Positions 7,701 through 13,547 of a DNA stretch of 13,547 bases are shown piece after piece; within the stretch, counting starts at the first letter, position 1; every line of letters begins with the position of its first letter. The stretch covers positions 1 through 13,547 of the forward strand of contig CAYRXS010000187.1 in NCBI GenBank assembly GCA_964428225.1, read 5' to 3'. Both the position numbers and the translations under genes were made by a program. Below the pieces are notes generated by a model. That model worked only from the letters and a program-made list of their open reading frames with translations, searched no databases and was not told the DNA's origin. Source of the DNA: JBFMCU01 sp964428225. Lineage in GTDB: Bacteria; Planctomycetota; UBA1135; GCA-002686595.

Positions 7701-8198
7701 GGGGCTGCGCATCTTGTGCCAGCGGGTGCTGCGCTGGCCGGGCACGGGCAGGACACCCTCGAACCTGCCGGGTCCCTTGGTCTCCACCGTGCTGAACACG
7801 AGGTGCTGCATCGATTGCTCCGGCTCGACCCACGGTCCGCCGCTGCCGGTCCAGCCGGGGCCCGCCCCGAGGGTGATGTCGATCCCGAGCCGCTCGGCGT
7901 GATGCACCGCGTTGGCGAACAGGTCCTGCCACTCCTCGCTCATGAACTTCACCGGCCCTGGCGGAACGCCCACATCCACTTCGAGGAAGACCAGGTTCCC
8001 GATGCCGACCTCTCGCATCGACTCGAGATCGAGGACCATCTCCTCGCGGTCGAGGTTGCCGTCCATGAAGTACCAATAGACTCCGGGGCGGGCGGAATCG
8101 GGGGGATCGCGGAAGGCGTCTTCCAGTGACTCGTCGCTGGCCACGACGAGGGTAGCGATTGCCAGGATGGTGGTGAGCGTATTGAGTCGTGGTTCCAC
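4767..8198 (-). CDS. Secreted GH106-like alpha-L-rhamnosidase
   Basis: Encodes 1143 residues, the usual size for GH106 enzymes, which release alpha-L-rhamnose from plant or algal polysaccharides. Residues 1-20 form a signal peptide (LTTILAIATLVVA). The catalytic barrel shows VYWYFMDGNLDREEM at 40-54, LGAGPGWTGSGGPWV at about 110-124, VHLDSWEMGAQNWTP at 308-322 and RPIVSAEAFTAGG at 439-451. E314, E391 (IEPYDM) and E445 are candidate catalytic acids; I cannot assign roles from sequence alone. Residues about 688-810 look like an inserted galactose-binding-type beta-sandwich. Residues about 965-1143 form a C-terminal sandwich with YLDLGVVHDIARVRLNGEDLG and the end WPNRLLGD...GLLGPV typical of the family. 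The start is a GTG, with an in-frame TGA nine bases upstream and no Shine-Dalgarno, so translation may depend on the upstream hydrolase gene 128 bp away. Substrate is inferred from family only. Confidence 0.87.
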   Translation of the reverse strand: MEPRLNTLTTILAIATLVVASDESLEDAFRDPPDSARPGVYWYFMDGNLDREEMVLDLESMREVGIGNLVFLEVDVGVPPGPVKFMSEEWQDLFANAVHHAERLGIDITLGAGPGWTGSGGPWVEPEQSMQHLVFSTVETKGPGRFEGVLPVPGQRSTRWHKMRSPFYEDVVVYAFPKCEPVIGDIDEKALFERDPYTSMEGVKPYLPAPASYPDEGEVVDLHEMIDLSERLQPNGRLQWDVPSGEWTILRMGRRSTGASTRPAPAPGVGFDHDKLDRTALEDHFQHYYGRLLDKVGKRAEKHGWTTVHLDSWEMGAQNWTPKFREELTKRRGYDPLPFLVTFSGRAVTSVAVTERFLWDFRLTAQELVLENYAGHLRTLGRRHGFELSIEPYDMNPTADLDLGAVADVPMCEFWSTGFGFDSSFSCIEATSIAHTMGRPIVSAEAFTAGGAERWQQYPWSMKNQGDWAFAMGINRFVYHTFAHKPLGEEHRPGMTMGPYGVHWDRGQTWWPMAEAYHRYITRCSHLLRQGVTVSDILYLTPEGAPHVFRPPASALRGSGPLADKKGHGFDGCSPNILMERADVQDGRIVFPGGTSYRILVLPRFETMPPGLLEKITQLVEAGAVVYGAPPTASPSLSGYPQCDAEVRKLAKDLWGQPPSAVRNLGQGRMILDQAAGHMEADEPLLPDAGKWIWLDEGDPAHSATAGDVHFRYTWELAELESIEEATIEATADNTLTLRVNGTRALEGDDFNTIDAADVRSALRPGRNTIEVVATNAASNERNPAGFLAAMRLSYADGTSEVIGSDRNWRASRNNSDWSAAKELGPGAMAPWNLRVSPGSTTYPALYPDYESTAALLAEMQVPEVFQSDGPIRHGHRRTDVADVYFVANTTNAMVETSCTFRVSEGAPQLWDPVTAEIRSLPRFARHGKTTSVPMTFEPHQSFFVIFPRNGPSPPPAAAGAVNFAAARPLQTLEGPWEVSFDPRWGGPEKVAFDRLQDWTEREERGIEYYSGIATYRKTFGSSRGAGPRIYLDLGVVHDIARVRLNGEDLGVVWCAPWRVEITDAVKSGTNELEIEVANRWPNRLLGDSQPPDKDARAVQWDTGLLDGREFKTGRYTFTTGEGPGQLLPSGLLGPVTLQSSSQ

Positions 8199-8326
8199 GA
8201 GAGGTCAGAGGGTCGGGGTCCGGGGTGCTTCGGTCGTCCGTGGTTGGTGCCCAGATCCTAATCCCGAAGGCAACAGAGAGTTGCGGCCGATTCCCGCACT
8301 GCCCGGAAGCGAGCCGACCTTGCGCG
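8199..8326. other. Short spacer in the hydrolase-rhamnosidase pair
   Basis: This 128-bp gap lies between two minus-strand genes. No clear promoter, hairpin terminator or small gene is visible, which leaves co-transcription possible but not proved. Confidence 0.4.
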
Positions 8327-9490
8327 TCAGACGTCCAGCGTCTTACGGAGGAACTTCAGGAACGGCTGGAGCGTCCGTCCGCGCCGGCTCTGGGTGAAGT
8401 AGAAGACCAGCAGGTCCTCGCTCGGAAACGCCACCGCGAGCGTTCCATCCGAACCCGAGTGACCGAAGACGGGCAGGTTGTCCGAGCCCGTGGGCGCCGG
8501 GCCGAAGATCTGCCAGTGCCAGGCATAGCCCGCCCCCGTCGCGGAGTTGGCCGAGAGGGGGTGCAGGCGAAGGGCCTCCGGCACCACCTTCTCCGGCAGG
8601 AGCCGGGTGGAGCCCGCGGCGCCGCCCTTCACCCACATGTCGAGGAAGCGCGCATAGTCCAGCGGGGTCGAGTAGATGCCGCCGCTGGCCCGGAAGAACG
8701 GCATCGCCTGGCGCATCGAGTTGTCCCAGTATCGCAGGAAACCATTCCCTGCCTGGATGTAGGTGCTCGCCACGCGCGGACGGCGCGCGTCTTCCATCGT
8801 CAGGTTGCACATGCTGTCCGACATGCCGAGCACGTCGAAGATCCGCTTCTGCACGAATTCTTCGACCGGCATGTCGGTCAGGGCCGCCACGATGCAGCCG
8901 AGGGTGGCCGTGTCCGCGTCGCTGTACCCATACCGGGCGCCAGGGATGTGCTGAGGGCCCGCGGCGCCGGTCGCATCCACCGCGCTGCGCAGATCGGCGT
9001 AGGAGAGCAGATCGCCGGGATACCCCGGTTGATCGAAGCCCGCCGTATGCGTCAGCAGGTGTTCGATCGTGATCCCGCGGCACACTTCGTTGTCGAAGGC
9101 CGGGATGTGCTTGGAGACCGGATCCGTGAGCGACAGCTTCCCCTCTTCGCGCAGCATCAAGACGCTCGTCCCGATGAAGGGCTTGGTCATCGACCGGACG
9201 CGGGCGATCGTGTTGATCTCCATCGGGATTTCGCGCTCCCGATCCTTCCAGCCGAACGCCTCGTGGAAGATCGTCGCGCCGTTCTTGATGATCAGCACCT
9301 CCGCCCCAACCGGATCTCCCGCTTCGACCCAGTCGAAGACCCGGGTCCAGATCTTCTCCAGGGCCTCCGGGGCAATCCCGTGCTGCTCGGAATCGGCGAC
9401 GGGGAACGGCTCGTCCTGGGAGAAAGTGATCCCCGCAAGGACGGTGAGCGTCAACAACGCGGAGCACAGACGTGACGTGGTGAGCTTCAT
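8327..9490 (-). CDS. Secreted serine hydrolase, beta-lactamase/esterase (S12) family
   Basis: Encodes 387 residues from the ATG at 9490, which has a strong GGAGG six bases upstream; the in-frame ATG at 9538 lacks one. Residues 1-24 are a signal peptide (SALLTLTVLAGITFS). The three active-site elements of the class C beta-lactamase fold are in order: S-M-T-K at 100-103 (nucleophile Ser100 and general base Lys103), Y-S-D at 189-191 in the position of Y-x-N, and H-S-G at 344-346 in the position of K-T-G. The pattern HLLTHTAGF at about 144-152 is also typical. HSG in place of KTG is common in esterases and peptidases of this family, so I expect an esterase or peptidase and not an antibiotic resistance enzyme. 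As first gene of a likely operon with a GH106 enzyme, it may remove ester groups from the same polysaccharide; that is inference. Family assignment is secure. Confidence 0.88.
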   Translation of the reverse strand: MKLTTSRLCSALLTLTVLAGITFSQDEPFPVADSEQHGIAPEALEKIWTRVFDWVEAGDPVGAEVLIIKNGATIFHEAFGWKDREREIPMEINTIARVRSMTKPFIGTSVLMLREEGKLSLTDPVSKHIPAFDNEVCRGITIEHLLTHTAGFDQPGYPGDLLSYADLRSAVDATGAAGPQHIPGARYGYSDADTATLGCIVAALTDMPVEEFVQKRIFDVLGMSDSMCNLTMEDARRPRVASTYIQAGNGFLRYWDNSMRQAMPFFRASGGIYSTPLDYARFLDMWVKGGAAGSTRLLPEKVVPEALRLHPLSANSATGAGYAWHWQIFGPAPTGSDNLPVFGHSGSDGTLAVAFPSEDLLVFYFTQSRRGRTLQPFLKFLRKTLDV

Positions 9491-9496
9491 CCAGGG

Positions 9497-9501
9497 CCTC
9501 C
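9497..9501 (-). promoter_or_regulatory. Ribosome binding site of the serine hydrolase gene
   Basis: GGAGG on the minus strand, six bases before the ATG at 9490. It selects this start over the in-frame ATG at 9538. Confidence 0.75.
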
Positions 9502-9571
9502 GGCAGGGTGTGTCGAGGTGAGGTGCGAGCTCGTCCACGGAGACTTTCCCCGCTGCCTGGTTTCCTTACGC

Positions 9572-9611
9572 AGAGTTCGTGGGACAGGTGCGCCAAGGGG
9601 CCGATCGAGGC
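9572..9611. repeat. Dispersed intergenic element, copy B
   Basis: Partner of 3691-3730, with 30 of 40 bases identical. It lies in the divergent spacer between the serine hydrolase and DUF5703 genes, about 80 bp from the former and 90 bp from the latter. Confidence 0.45.
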
Positions 9612-9620
9612 TATCCGGGG

Positions 9621-9655
9621 GTTGTGATCCCGTCGAGCCGAACGGGGATCACGAC
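9621..9655. promoter_or_regulatory. Hairpin or operator-like inverted repeat upstream of the DUF5703 gene
   Basis: The left arm GTTGTGATCCCGT (9621-9633) pairs with the right arm ACGGGGATCACGAC (9642-9655) around an 8-base loop, with one bulged G and one mismatch. It lies 43 bases before the ATG at 9699. It has no T-run, so it is more likely an operator or mRNA structure than a terminator. A TATCCT at 9687-9692 could be a -10 box placing transcription start at or near the ATG, but there is no good -35 partner. Confidence 0.5.
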
Positions 9656-9698
9656 CGCCGGAGGCTCGGTATTGCACGTGACGCCGTATCCTTGCGGC

Positions 9699-12116
9699 AT
9701 GCAGACTGCCTATCGACTCACGGGCTTCCTCCTGCCCCTTCTGGCTCTTGCGAGTCCCGCGCGGGCCAACGACCCCTCGCCCTACAACATCGTCTGGGAT
9801 CGGCCGAGCCAGGACTCCTCCGAGTCGATGCCGGCCGGTGGACACGACATCGGGCTCAACGTCTGGGTCGAGGACGGCGAGCTGCTGGTCTATCTCCAGA
9901 GGAGCGGCTGCATCGCCGAGAACAGCGAGTACCTCAAGCTGGGGCGCATGCGGTTGAGGATCACTCCGAGTCCCTTCGACGGGGAGGCCTTCCGCCAGGA
10001 GCTGGTCCTCCGCGAGGGCCGGATCGAGATCACCGGCGCTCTCGAGCTGAGCGGAGCGACGGAGCCGGTGATGATCGAGGTCTGGGCCGAGGCCCTTCGA
10101 CCCATCGTTCATGTCGAGGTCACCGCCGGCCACGCGATCGACGTGCTGGCTTCGTACGAGAACTGGCGTGGCTCCGAGCAACTGATCCCCGATGCGGATC
10201 GCCGTCGATCCTGTTTCACGCTGGACAAGTACCCGGGCGAGGTCCGGCTCGGCAAGGACACCGTCTCGCACCTGCGCGACACGGTGCTCTTCTATCATCG
10301 CAACCCTGAAGACGGCCTGCTTCCCGACCTGTTGATCAAGCAGCAAGGCCTCGAGAAGCACAGAGGGGAGATCGCCGATGACCTGACCGGCCGCACCTTC
10401 GGGGGCATGGTCGGGGGACCCGGCTTTCGAGGTGCAGGAACGACCGGGGGGACATACCAGGCCACTCCCTTCGCGGCGTGGCATCTCTCGTCGAAGCAGG
10501 CGGCGCGTCGTCATCACCTGCGCATGGTCACCCATGTCGCGCAGACCTCTTTGCTCGAGGACTGGCAGAGTGAGCTGCAAGAACGGTGGAACGACTCCGA
10601 CGGGGATCTGGAGCAAGCCCGCGAAGCAACCCATGCGTGGTGGGCCGAGTTCTGGGACCGCAGTTGGATCGCGATCGATCCGGACCATCCCGACCCTGAC
10701 TGCAAGCCGTGGCGCGCGGCCCGCAACTACGCGCTCTTCCGCTACCAGCTCGGCTGCAATGCCTTCGGCGAGTATCCGACCAAGTTCAACGGCGGCAACC
10801 TCGTCTTCGATCCCTGCCTGGTGCGGAAGAACCGTCCCTACCCTCCCGACTGGCGCGACTGGGGAGGCGGCGTGTTCACGGCTCAGAACCAGCGCCTCGT
10901 CCACTGGCCGATGCTCAAGGCCGGCGATTTCGAGGCGATCCTTCCCCAGCTCGAGCTCTATCGCAAGGGGCTCCCGGCGGCTCGAGCCCGCGTAGCCGCG
11001 CATTTCGGACACGAGGGTGCCCTCTACTCCGAGTACGCATCCGCCTCGGGCCTCGCTCTCGGGTGCGGATGGGGTTGGAGCGAGGGGGGGCGCAAGCGTG
11101 GCGAGGAAGTCCCCCTCGGCGACTCCCGAGTCGATGGGGCGCACGGCTACGGGGCGATCGTGGAGAAGGGCGTCATGGCGAATCCGGCGATCTCCTATCA
11201 CTGGGAATCGCAGCTCGAGCACGCCTACATGGCGCTCGAGTACCACCGGTTCACCGGCAAGGACGTCGAGAGATATGTTCCCTTCATCGAGAGCTCCCTG
11301 GTCTTCTTCGACGAGCACTACCGCATGCGCGAGCGGCTCCGCAGCGGGGAGGAGCGGGAGCTCGACGCCGACGGCAAGCTCGTCATCTTCCCCTCGACCT
11401 CCTGCGAGTCGTACCGGGGGGCGAAGAACCCGGCCGACGTGATCGCCGGTCTGCAGGCGTGCTTGACGTCGATCCTCGAGCTCGACGACGCTGTCCTTCG
11501 GCTTCGTGACAAGGCCTACTACCAGGGGTTCCTCGGCCGGCTCCCGGACTTCACCTACGCCGAGGTCGAAGGCGACCGGGTGTTCCAGCCGGCCGAGTCG
11601 TGGAAGCGGTACCAGAACGTCGAGTGCCCGCAGTTCTATCCGCTGTTCCCCTTCAATCGCTTCGACCTGCTGGGCCGAGACCGTGATCTCCTACCGGTCT
11701 TTCGCAACACGTGGAAGCACGGGAGCTTCCCGAAGAACATGGTCATCAGCTGGCATCAGGACGGCATCTTCTTCGCTCGGATGGGCATGACGAGCGAAGC
11801 CGCCGACTACAACCTGCGCAAGCTCGACGACAGTCCGCGTCGTTTCCCCACCTTCTGGGGGCCAGGCCACGACTGGGTTCCTGATCACAACTGGGGCGGC
11901 AGCGGAATGATCGGACTGCAGGAGATGCTCATGCAGACACCGGGCCGAGCCATCCACCTGCTCCCCGCCTGGCCGAAGGAGTGGCCGGTGGACTTCCGGC
12001 TGCGCGCCCCCGAGCAGACGATCGTGACGGGCAAGGTGCGAGGGGGAAAACTCGTGGAGCTCGATGTGCAGCCCCCGGCGCGAAGGGAGGACGTCATCGT
12101 GCACGAAACCCGGTGA
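9699..12116 (+). CDS. Secreted DUF5703 protein, glycosidase-like
   Basis: Encodes 805 residues. The ATG at 9699 starts a good signal peptide (YRLTGFLLPLLALASPARA, cut near residue 23), so upstream in-frame codons are not used. The mature N-terminus matches DUF5703: YNIVWDRPSQDSSESMPAGG at 29-48, then HDIGLNVWVEDGELLVYLQRSG and LKLGRMRLRITPSPF. The rest (about 330-790) is rich in tryptophan and aromatic residues, with segments such as WWAEFWDRSW, YPTKFNGGN, DWRDWGGGVFTAQNQR and GPGHDWVPDHNWGGSG. This resembles (alpha/alpha)6-barrel glycosidases such as GH95 and its relatives. The protein most likely acts outside the cytoplasm on a polysaccharide, but no activity for DUF5703 is known to me. It is divergent from the hydrolase-GH106 pair across 208 bp, which suggests shared regulation. 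No Shine-Dalgarno is visible. The next gene is a transposase 385 bp away. Confidence 0.85.
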   Translation: MQTAYRLTGFLLPLLALASPARANDPSPYNIVWDRPSQDSSESMPAGGHDIGLNVWVEDGELLVYLQRSGCIAENSEYLKLGRMRLRITPSPFDGEAFRQELVLREGRIEITGALELSGATEPVMIEVWAEALRPIVHVEVTAGHAIDVLASYENWRGSEQLIPDADRRRSCFTLDKYPGEVRLGKDTVSHLRDTVLFYHRNPEDGLLPDLLIKQQGLEKHRGEIADDLTGRTFGGMVGGPGFRGAGTTGGTYQATPFAAWHLSSKQAARRHHLRMVTHVAQTSLLEDWQSELQERWNDSDGDLEQAREATHAWWAEFWDRSWIAIDPDHPDPDCKPWRAARNYALFRYQLGCNAFGEYPTKFNGGNLVFDPCLVRKNRPYPPDWRDWGGGVFTAQNQRLVHWPMLKAGDFEAILPQLELYRKGLPAARARVAAHFGHEGALYSEYASASGLALGCGWGWSEGGRKRGEEVPLGDSRVDGAHGYGAIVEKGVMANPAISYHWESQLEHAYMALEYHRFTGKDVERYVPFIESSLVFFDEHYRMRERLRSGEERELDADGKLVIFPSTSCESYRGAKNPADVIAGLQACLTSILELDDAVLRLRDKAYYQGFLGRLPDFTYAEVEGDRVFQPAESWKRYQNVECPQFYPLFPFNRFDLLGRDRDLLPVFRNTWKHGSFPKNMVISWHQDGIFFARMGMTSEAADYNLRKLDDSPRRFPTFWGPGHDWVPDHNWGGSGMIGLQEMLMQTPGRAIHLLPAWPKEWPVDFRLRAPEQTIVTGKVRGGKLVELDVQPPARREDVIVHETR

Positions 12117-12501
12117 TGCCCACCGGCATCGAGAAGTGGCATCGGTGAGCGGAAGTGGCGGAGATTGCGCGGGCTCGGTATCGGCTCGAGACGGACCCGC
12201 CGCCGATTCAGCCGGCGCGAGCCCCGCCGCAGCTGGAGCTCGGGTTCGAGTAGGCGCCACCGGGAGCAGGGAAGAGGCCAGAGAGCCGAGCGCCACGGCC
12301 CGGAGTATGCAGAGCGAGCGCGTCGATACCTCCGAGCGAACCCCGGAGCCGAAGGTCAAGACGAGAACCGTCGGCCTCGAACGGTGAGGGCACGATCGAG
12401 ACGACCCGGGAAGCCCGAAGAGCGCAGCAGGTTGAGGGAGAGATCGACTAACGCACTTCCGGCAGGTAGCTTGGATTCCCTATCCGTCGAAGATCACGAC
12501 C
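12117..12501. other. Gene-poor gap before the transposase, possible decayed tail
   Basis: This stretch of 385 bp has no recognisable gene. One frame, open from after the TGA at 12146-12148 to the TAG at 12251-12253, reads AEVAEIARARYRLETDPPP then QPARAPPQLELGFE. This resembles the proline-rich ends of some transposases, but it has no start codon and is too short to assign. The rest (about 12254-12480) is arginine-rich in every open frame and looks non-coding. The left end of the following transposon should lie here, but I cannot identify its terminal repeat. Confidence 0.4.
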
Positions 12502-13547
12502 ATGTTCACGCTGGTCCGTCTCCTCATCGAGGACCGGAAACGCCTGATGCTGGAGAACGTCGCTCTGCGCCAGCAGCTCGCCGTCCTGAAACGGTCAGTC
12601 AATCGCCCCAAGATCGAGGACAGCGATCGGATCTTCTGGATCCTGATGCGGAGAACGCTCAAGGAGTGGAAGGAGACGCTGCACTTTGTGAAGCCTGCAA
12701 CGGTGGTGAAATGGCATCGGCGCGGCTTCCGGTACTTCTGGCGACGGAAGTCCCAGAGCGTTCCTGGCCGTCCTCCGATGGGCATGGAGGTCATCCATCT
12801 GATCCGCCGAATGTCGATGGAGAATGTGACCTGGGGAGCCCCCAAGATCGCCTCCGAGCTGGCGTTGCTCGGGCACAAGGTCGCTGATTCGACCGTGGCC
12901 AAGTACATGGTGAAGGTACGGACGCCGGATCCGTCGCAGCGATGGGGGACTTTCATCCGCAACCACATGGACGTGACGGCGGCGTGCGACTTCTTCGTGG
13001 TGCCAACGGCGACATTCAAGTTGCTCTATGTGTTCGTGGTTCTGTCGCATGCCCGGCGGCGGATCCTGCACGCAAACGTCACGGAACACCCCACTGCGGC
13101 GTGGACCGCGCGTCAGATCCTGGAGGCATTCCCTGTGGGCGTCCCTCGGCTTCTGCTTCATGATCGCGACGATATCTACGGCTGGGAGTTCAACAGGATG
13201 GCGAGGTCTCTGGGGATCCACCAGATTCGTTCGGCTCCTCGGTCTCCCTGGCAGAACGCGTTTGCGGAGCGCGTCATCGGCTCAATCCGCCGAGACTGCA
13301 CCGATCATCTCATCCCGTTCGGCAGGCGGCATCTGCTCCGGACGCTTCGGGAGTACATCGCGTACTACAACACTTCGCGACCTCATCAATCTCTCGATCG
13401 GAACTCGCCGGTGCCGCGCCCGGTGGAATCGGAAGGCGAGATCTTCGCGAGGCCCGTCCTCGGTGGGCTACATCATCGGTACGGTCGGGCGGCGGGTAAG
13501 CGTCGCGTGACGCCCACCTGGACAGCTGCGGCGGTTTGGGCAGGATG
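12502..13547 (+). CDS. rve/DDE integrase-core transposase, runs off the right edge
   Basis: The frame from the ATG at 12502 is open to the end of the window (348 codons). The N-terminus (FTLVRLLIEDRKRLMLENVALRQQLAVLKR) is a coiled-coil and helix-turn-helix lead, followed by TVVKWHRRGFRYFWRRKS and TWGAPKIASELALLGHKVADSTVAKYM. The rve core has all three acidic positions: the aspartate in TAACDFFVVPTATF, the aspartate in LLLHDRDDIYGWEF, and the glutamate in NAFAERVIGSIRRDC. The end PHQSLDRNSP and LGGLHHRYGRAA is typical of this IS3/IS481-related group, common in Planctomycetota. Related proteins, as I recall them, end at about RYxRAA, near residue 331; here the frame continues with GKRRVTPTW, so the stop may have been lost or shifted. 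The core looks intact and possibly active. It bounds the glycan cluster on the right. Confidence 0.88.
   Translation, partial: MFTLVRLLIEDRKRLMLENVALRQQLAVLKRSVNRPKIEDSDRIFWILMRRTLKEWKETLHFVKPATVVKWHRRGFRYFWRRKSQSVPGRPPMGMEVIHLIRRMSMENVTWGAPKIASELALLGHKVADSTVAKYMVKVRTPDPSQRWGTFIRNHMDVTAACDFFVVPTATFKLLYVFVVLSHARRRILHANVTEHPTAAWTARQILEAFPVGVPRLLLHDRDDIYGWEFNRMARSLGIHQIRSAPRSPWQNAFAERVIGSIRRDCTDHLIPFGRRHLLRTLREYIAYYNTSRPHQSLDRNSPVPRPVESEGEIFARPVLGGLHHRYGRAAGKRRVTPTWTAAAVWAG

Noticed and set aside
5379..8129. Long plus-strand open frame of 916 codons
   Set aside because: Antisense to the GH106 gene. The opposite strand has a signal peptide and family motifs, while this one is arginine-, histidine- and glycine-rich without domains.
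8327..9490. Antibiotic beta-lactamase
   Set aside because: The SxxK motif fits, but H-S-G replaces K-T-G and Y-S-D replaces Y-x-N, as in esterases and peptidases of the family, and the context is glycan degradation.
8343..11318. Minus-strand open frame of 991 codons
   Set aside because: It crosses the DUF5703 gene antisense and the serine hydrolase gene out of frame; it is a by-product of high GC content.

Overview
High-GC DNA with signal-peptide-rich, degradative gene content. The best guess for the source is an uncultured Planctomycetota (Poly30/Saltatorellus-like) genome. This is an inference from three things: an FG-GAP repeat protein with a C-terminal domain style I associate with that phylum, a GH106/DUF5703 glycan-degradation cluster, and an rve-type transposase of a form common there. 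No rRNA, tRNA or CRISPR array was seen.

Layout. (1) 1-1132, plus strand: the 3' end of a DUF2784 membrane-protein gene, overlapping by four bases a GNAT-family acetyltransferase gene. (2) 1210-3498, minus strand and convergent with the GNAT gene: a secreted FG-GAP (integrin-alpha-like) protein whose middle is six repeats of 66-67 codons, the last one shorter. (3) 3499-4766: a non-coding and decayed stretch. It holds a 5'-truncated Suppressor-of-fused (SUFU)-like fragment, the C-terminal remnant of an IS3-family transposase, a perfect 30-bp palindrome and a solo IS3-type right end. (4) 4767-9490, minus strand: a probable two-gene operon of a secreted serine hydrolase (beta-lactamase/S12 family), then a very large GH106-like alpha-L-rhamnosidase. 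(5) 9699-12116, plus strand, divergent from that operon: a secreted DUF5703 protein of about 805 residues with a glycosidase-like layout. (6) 12117-12501: a gene-poor gap. (7) 12502 to the right edge: an rve/DDE transposase with all three catalytic positions present.

Function. Region 4767-12116 reads as a compact export-and-degrade locus for a rhamnose-containing polysaccharide: GH106 removes rhamnose, the serine hydrolase may remove esters, and DUF5703 may be a second glycosidase. All three carry signal peptides. The 208-bp divergent intergenic region holds a near-perfect hairpin and a 40-bp element that recurs in the only other divergent spacer of the window. Transposon material flanks the cluster on both sides, so horizontal movement or rearrangement is plausible. 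I see no clearly new defence or mobile system. The most unusual items are the uncharacterised DUF5703 partner, the shared intergenic element, the palindrome in the IS remnant, and a coding-like 27-codon extension behind the GNAT stop codon.
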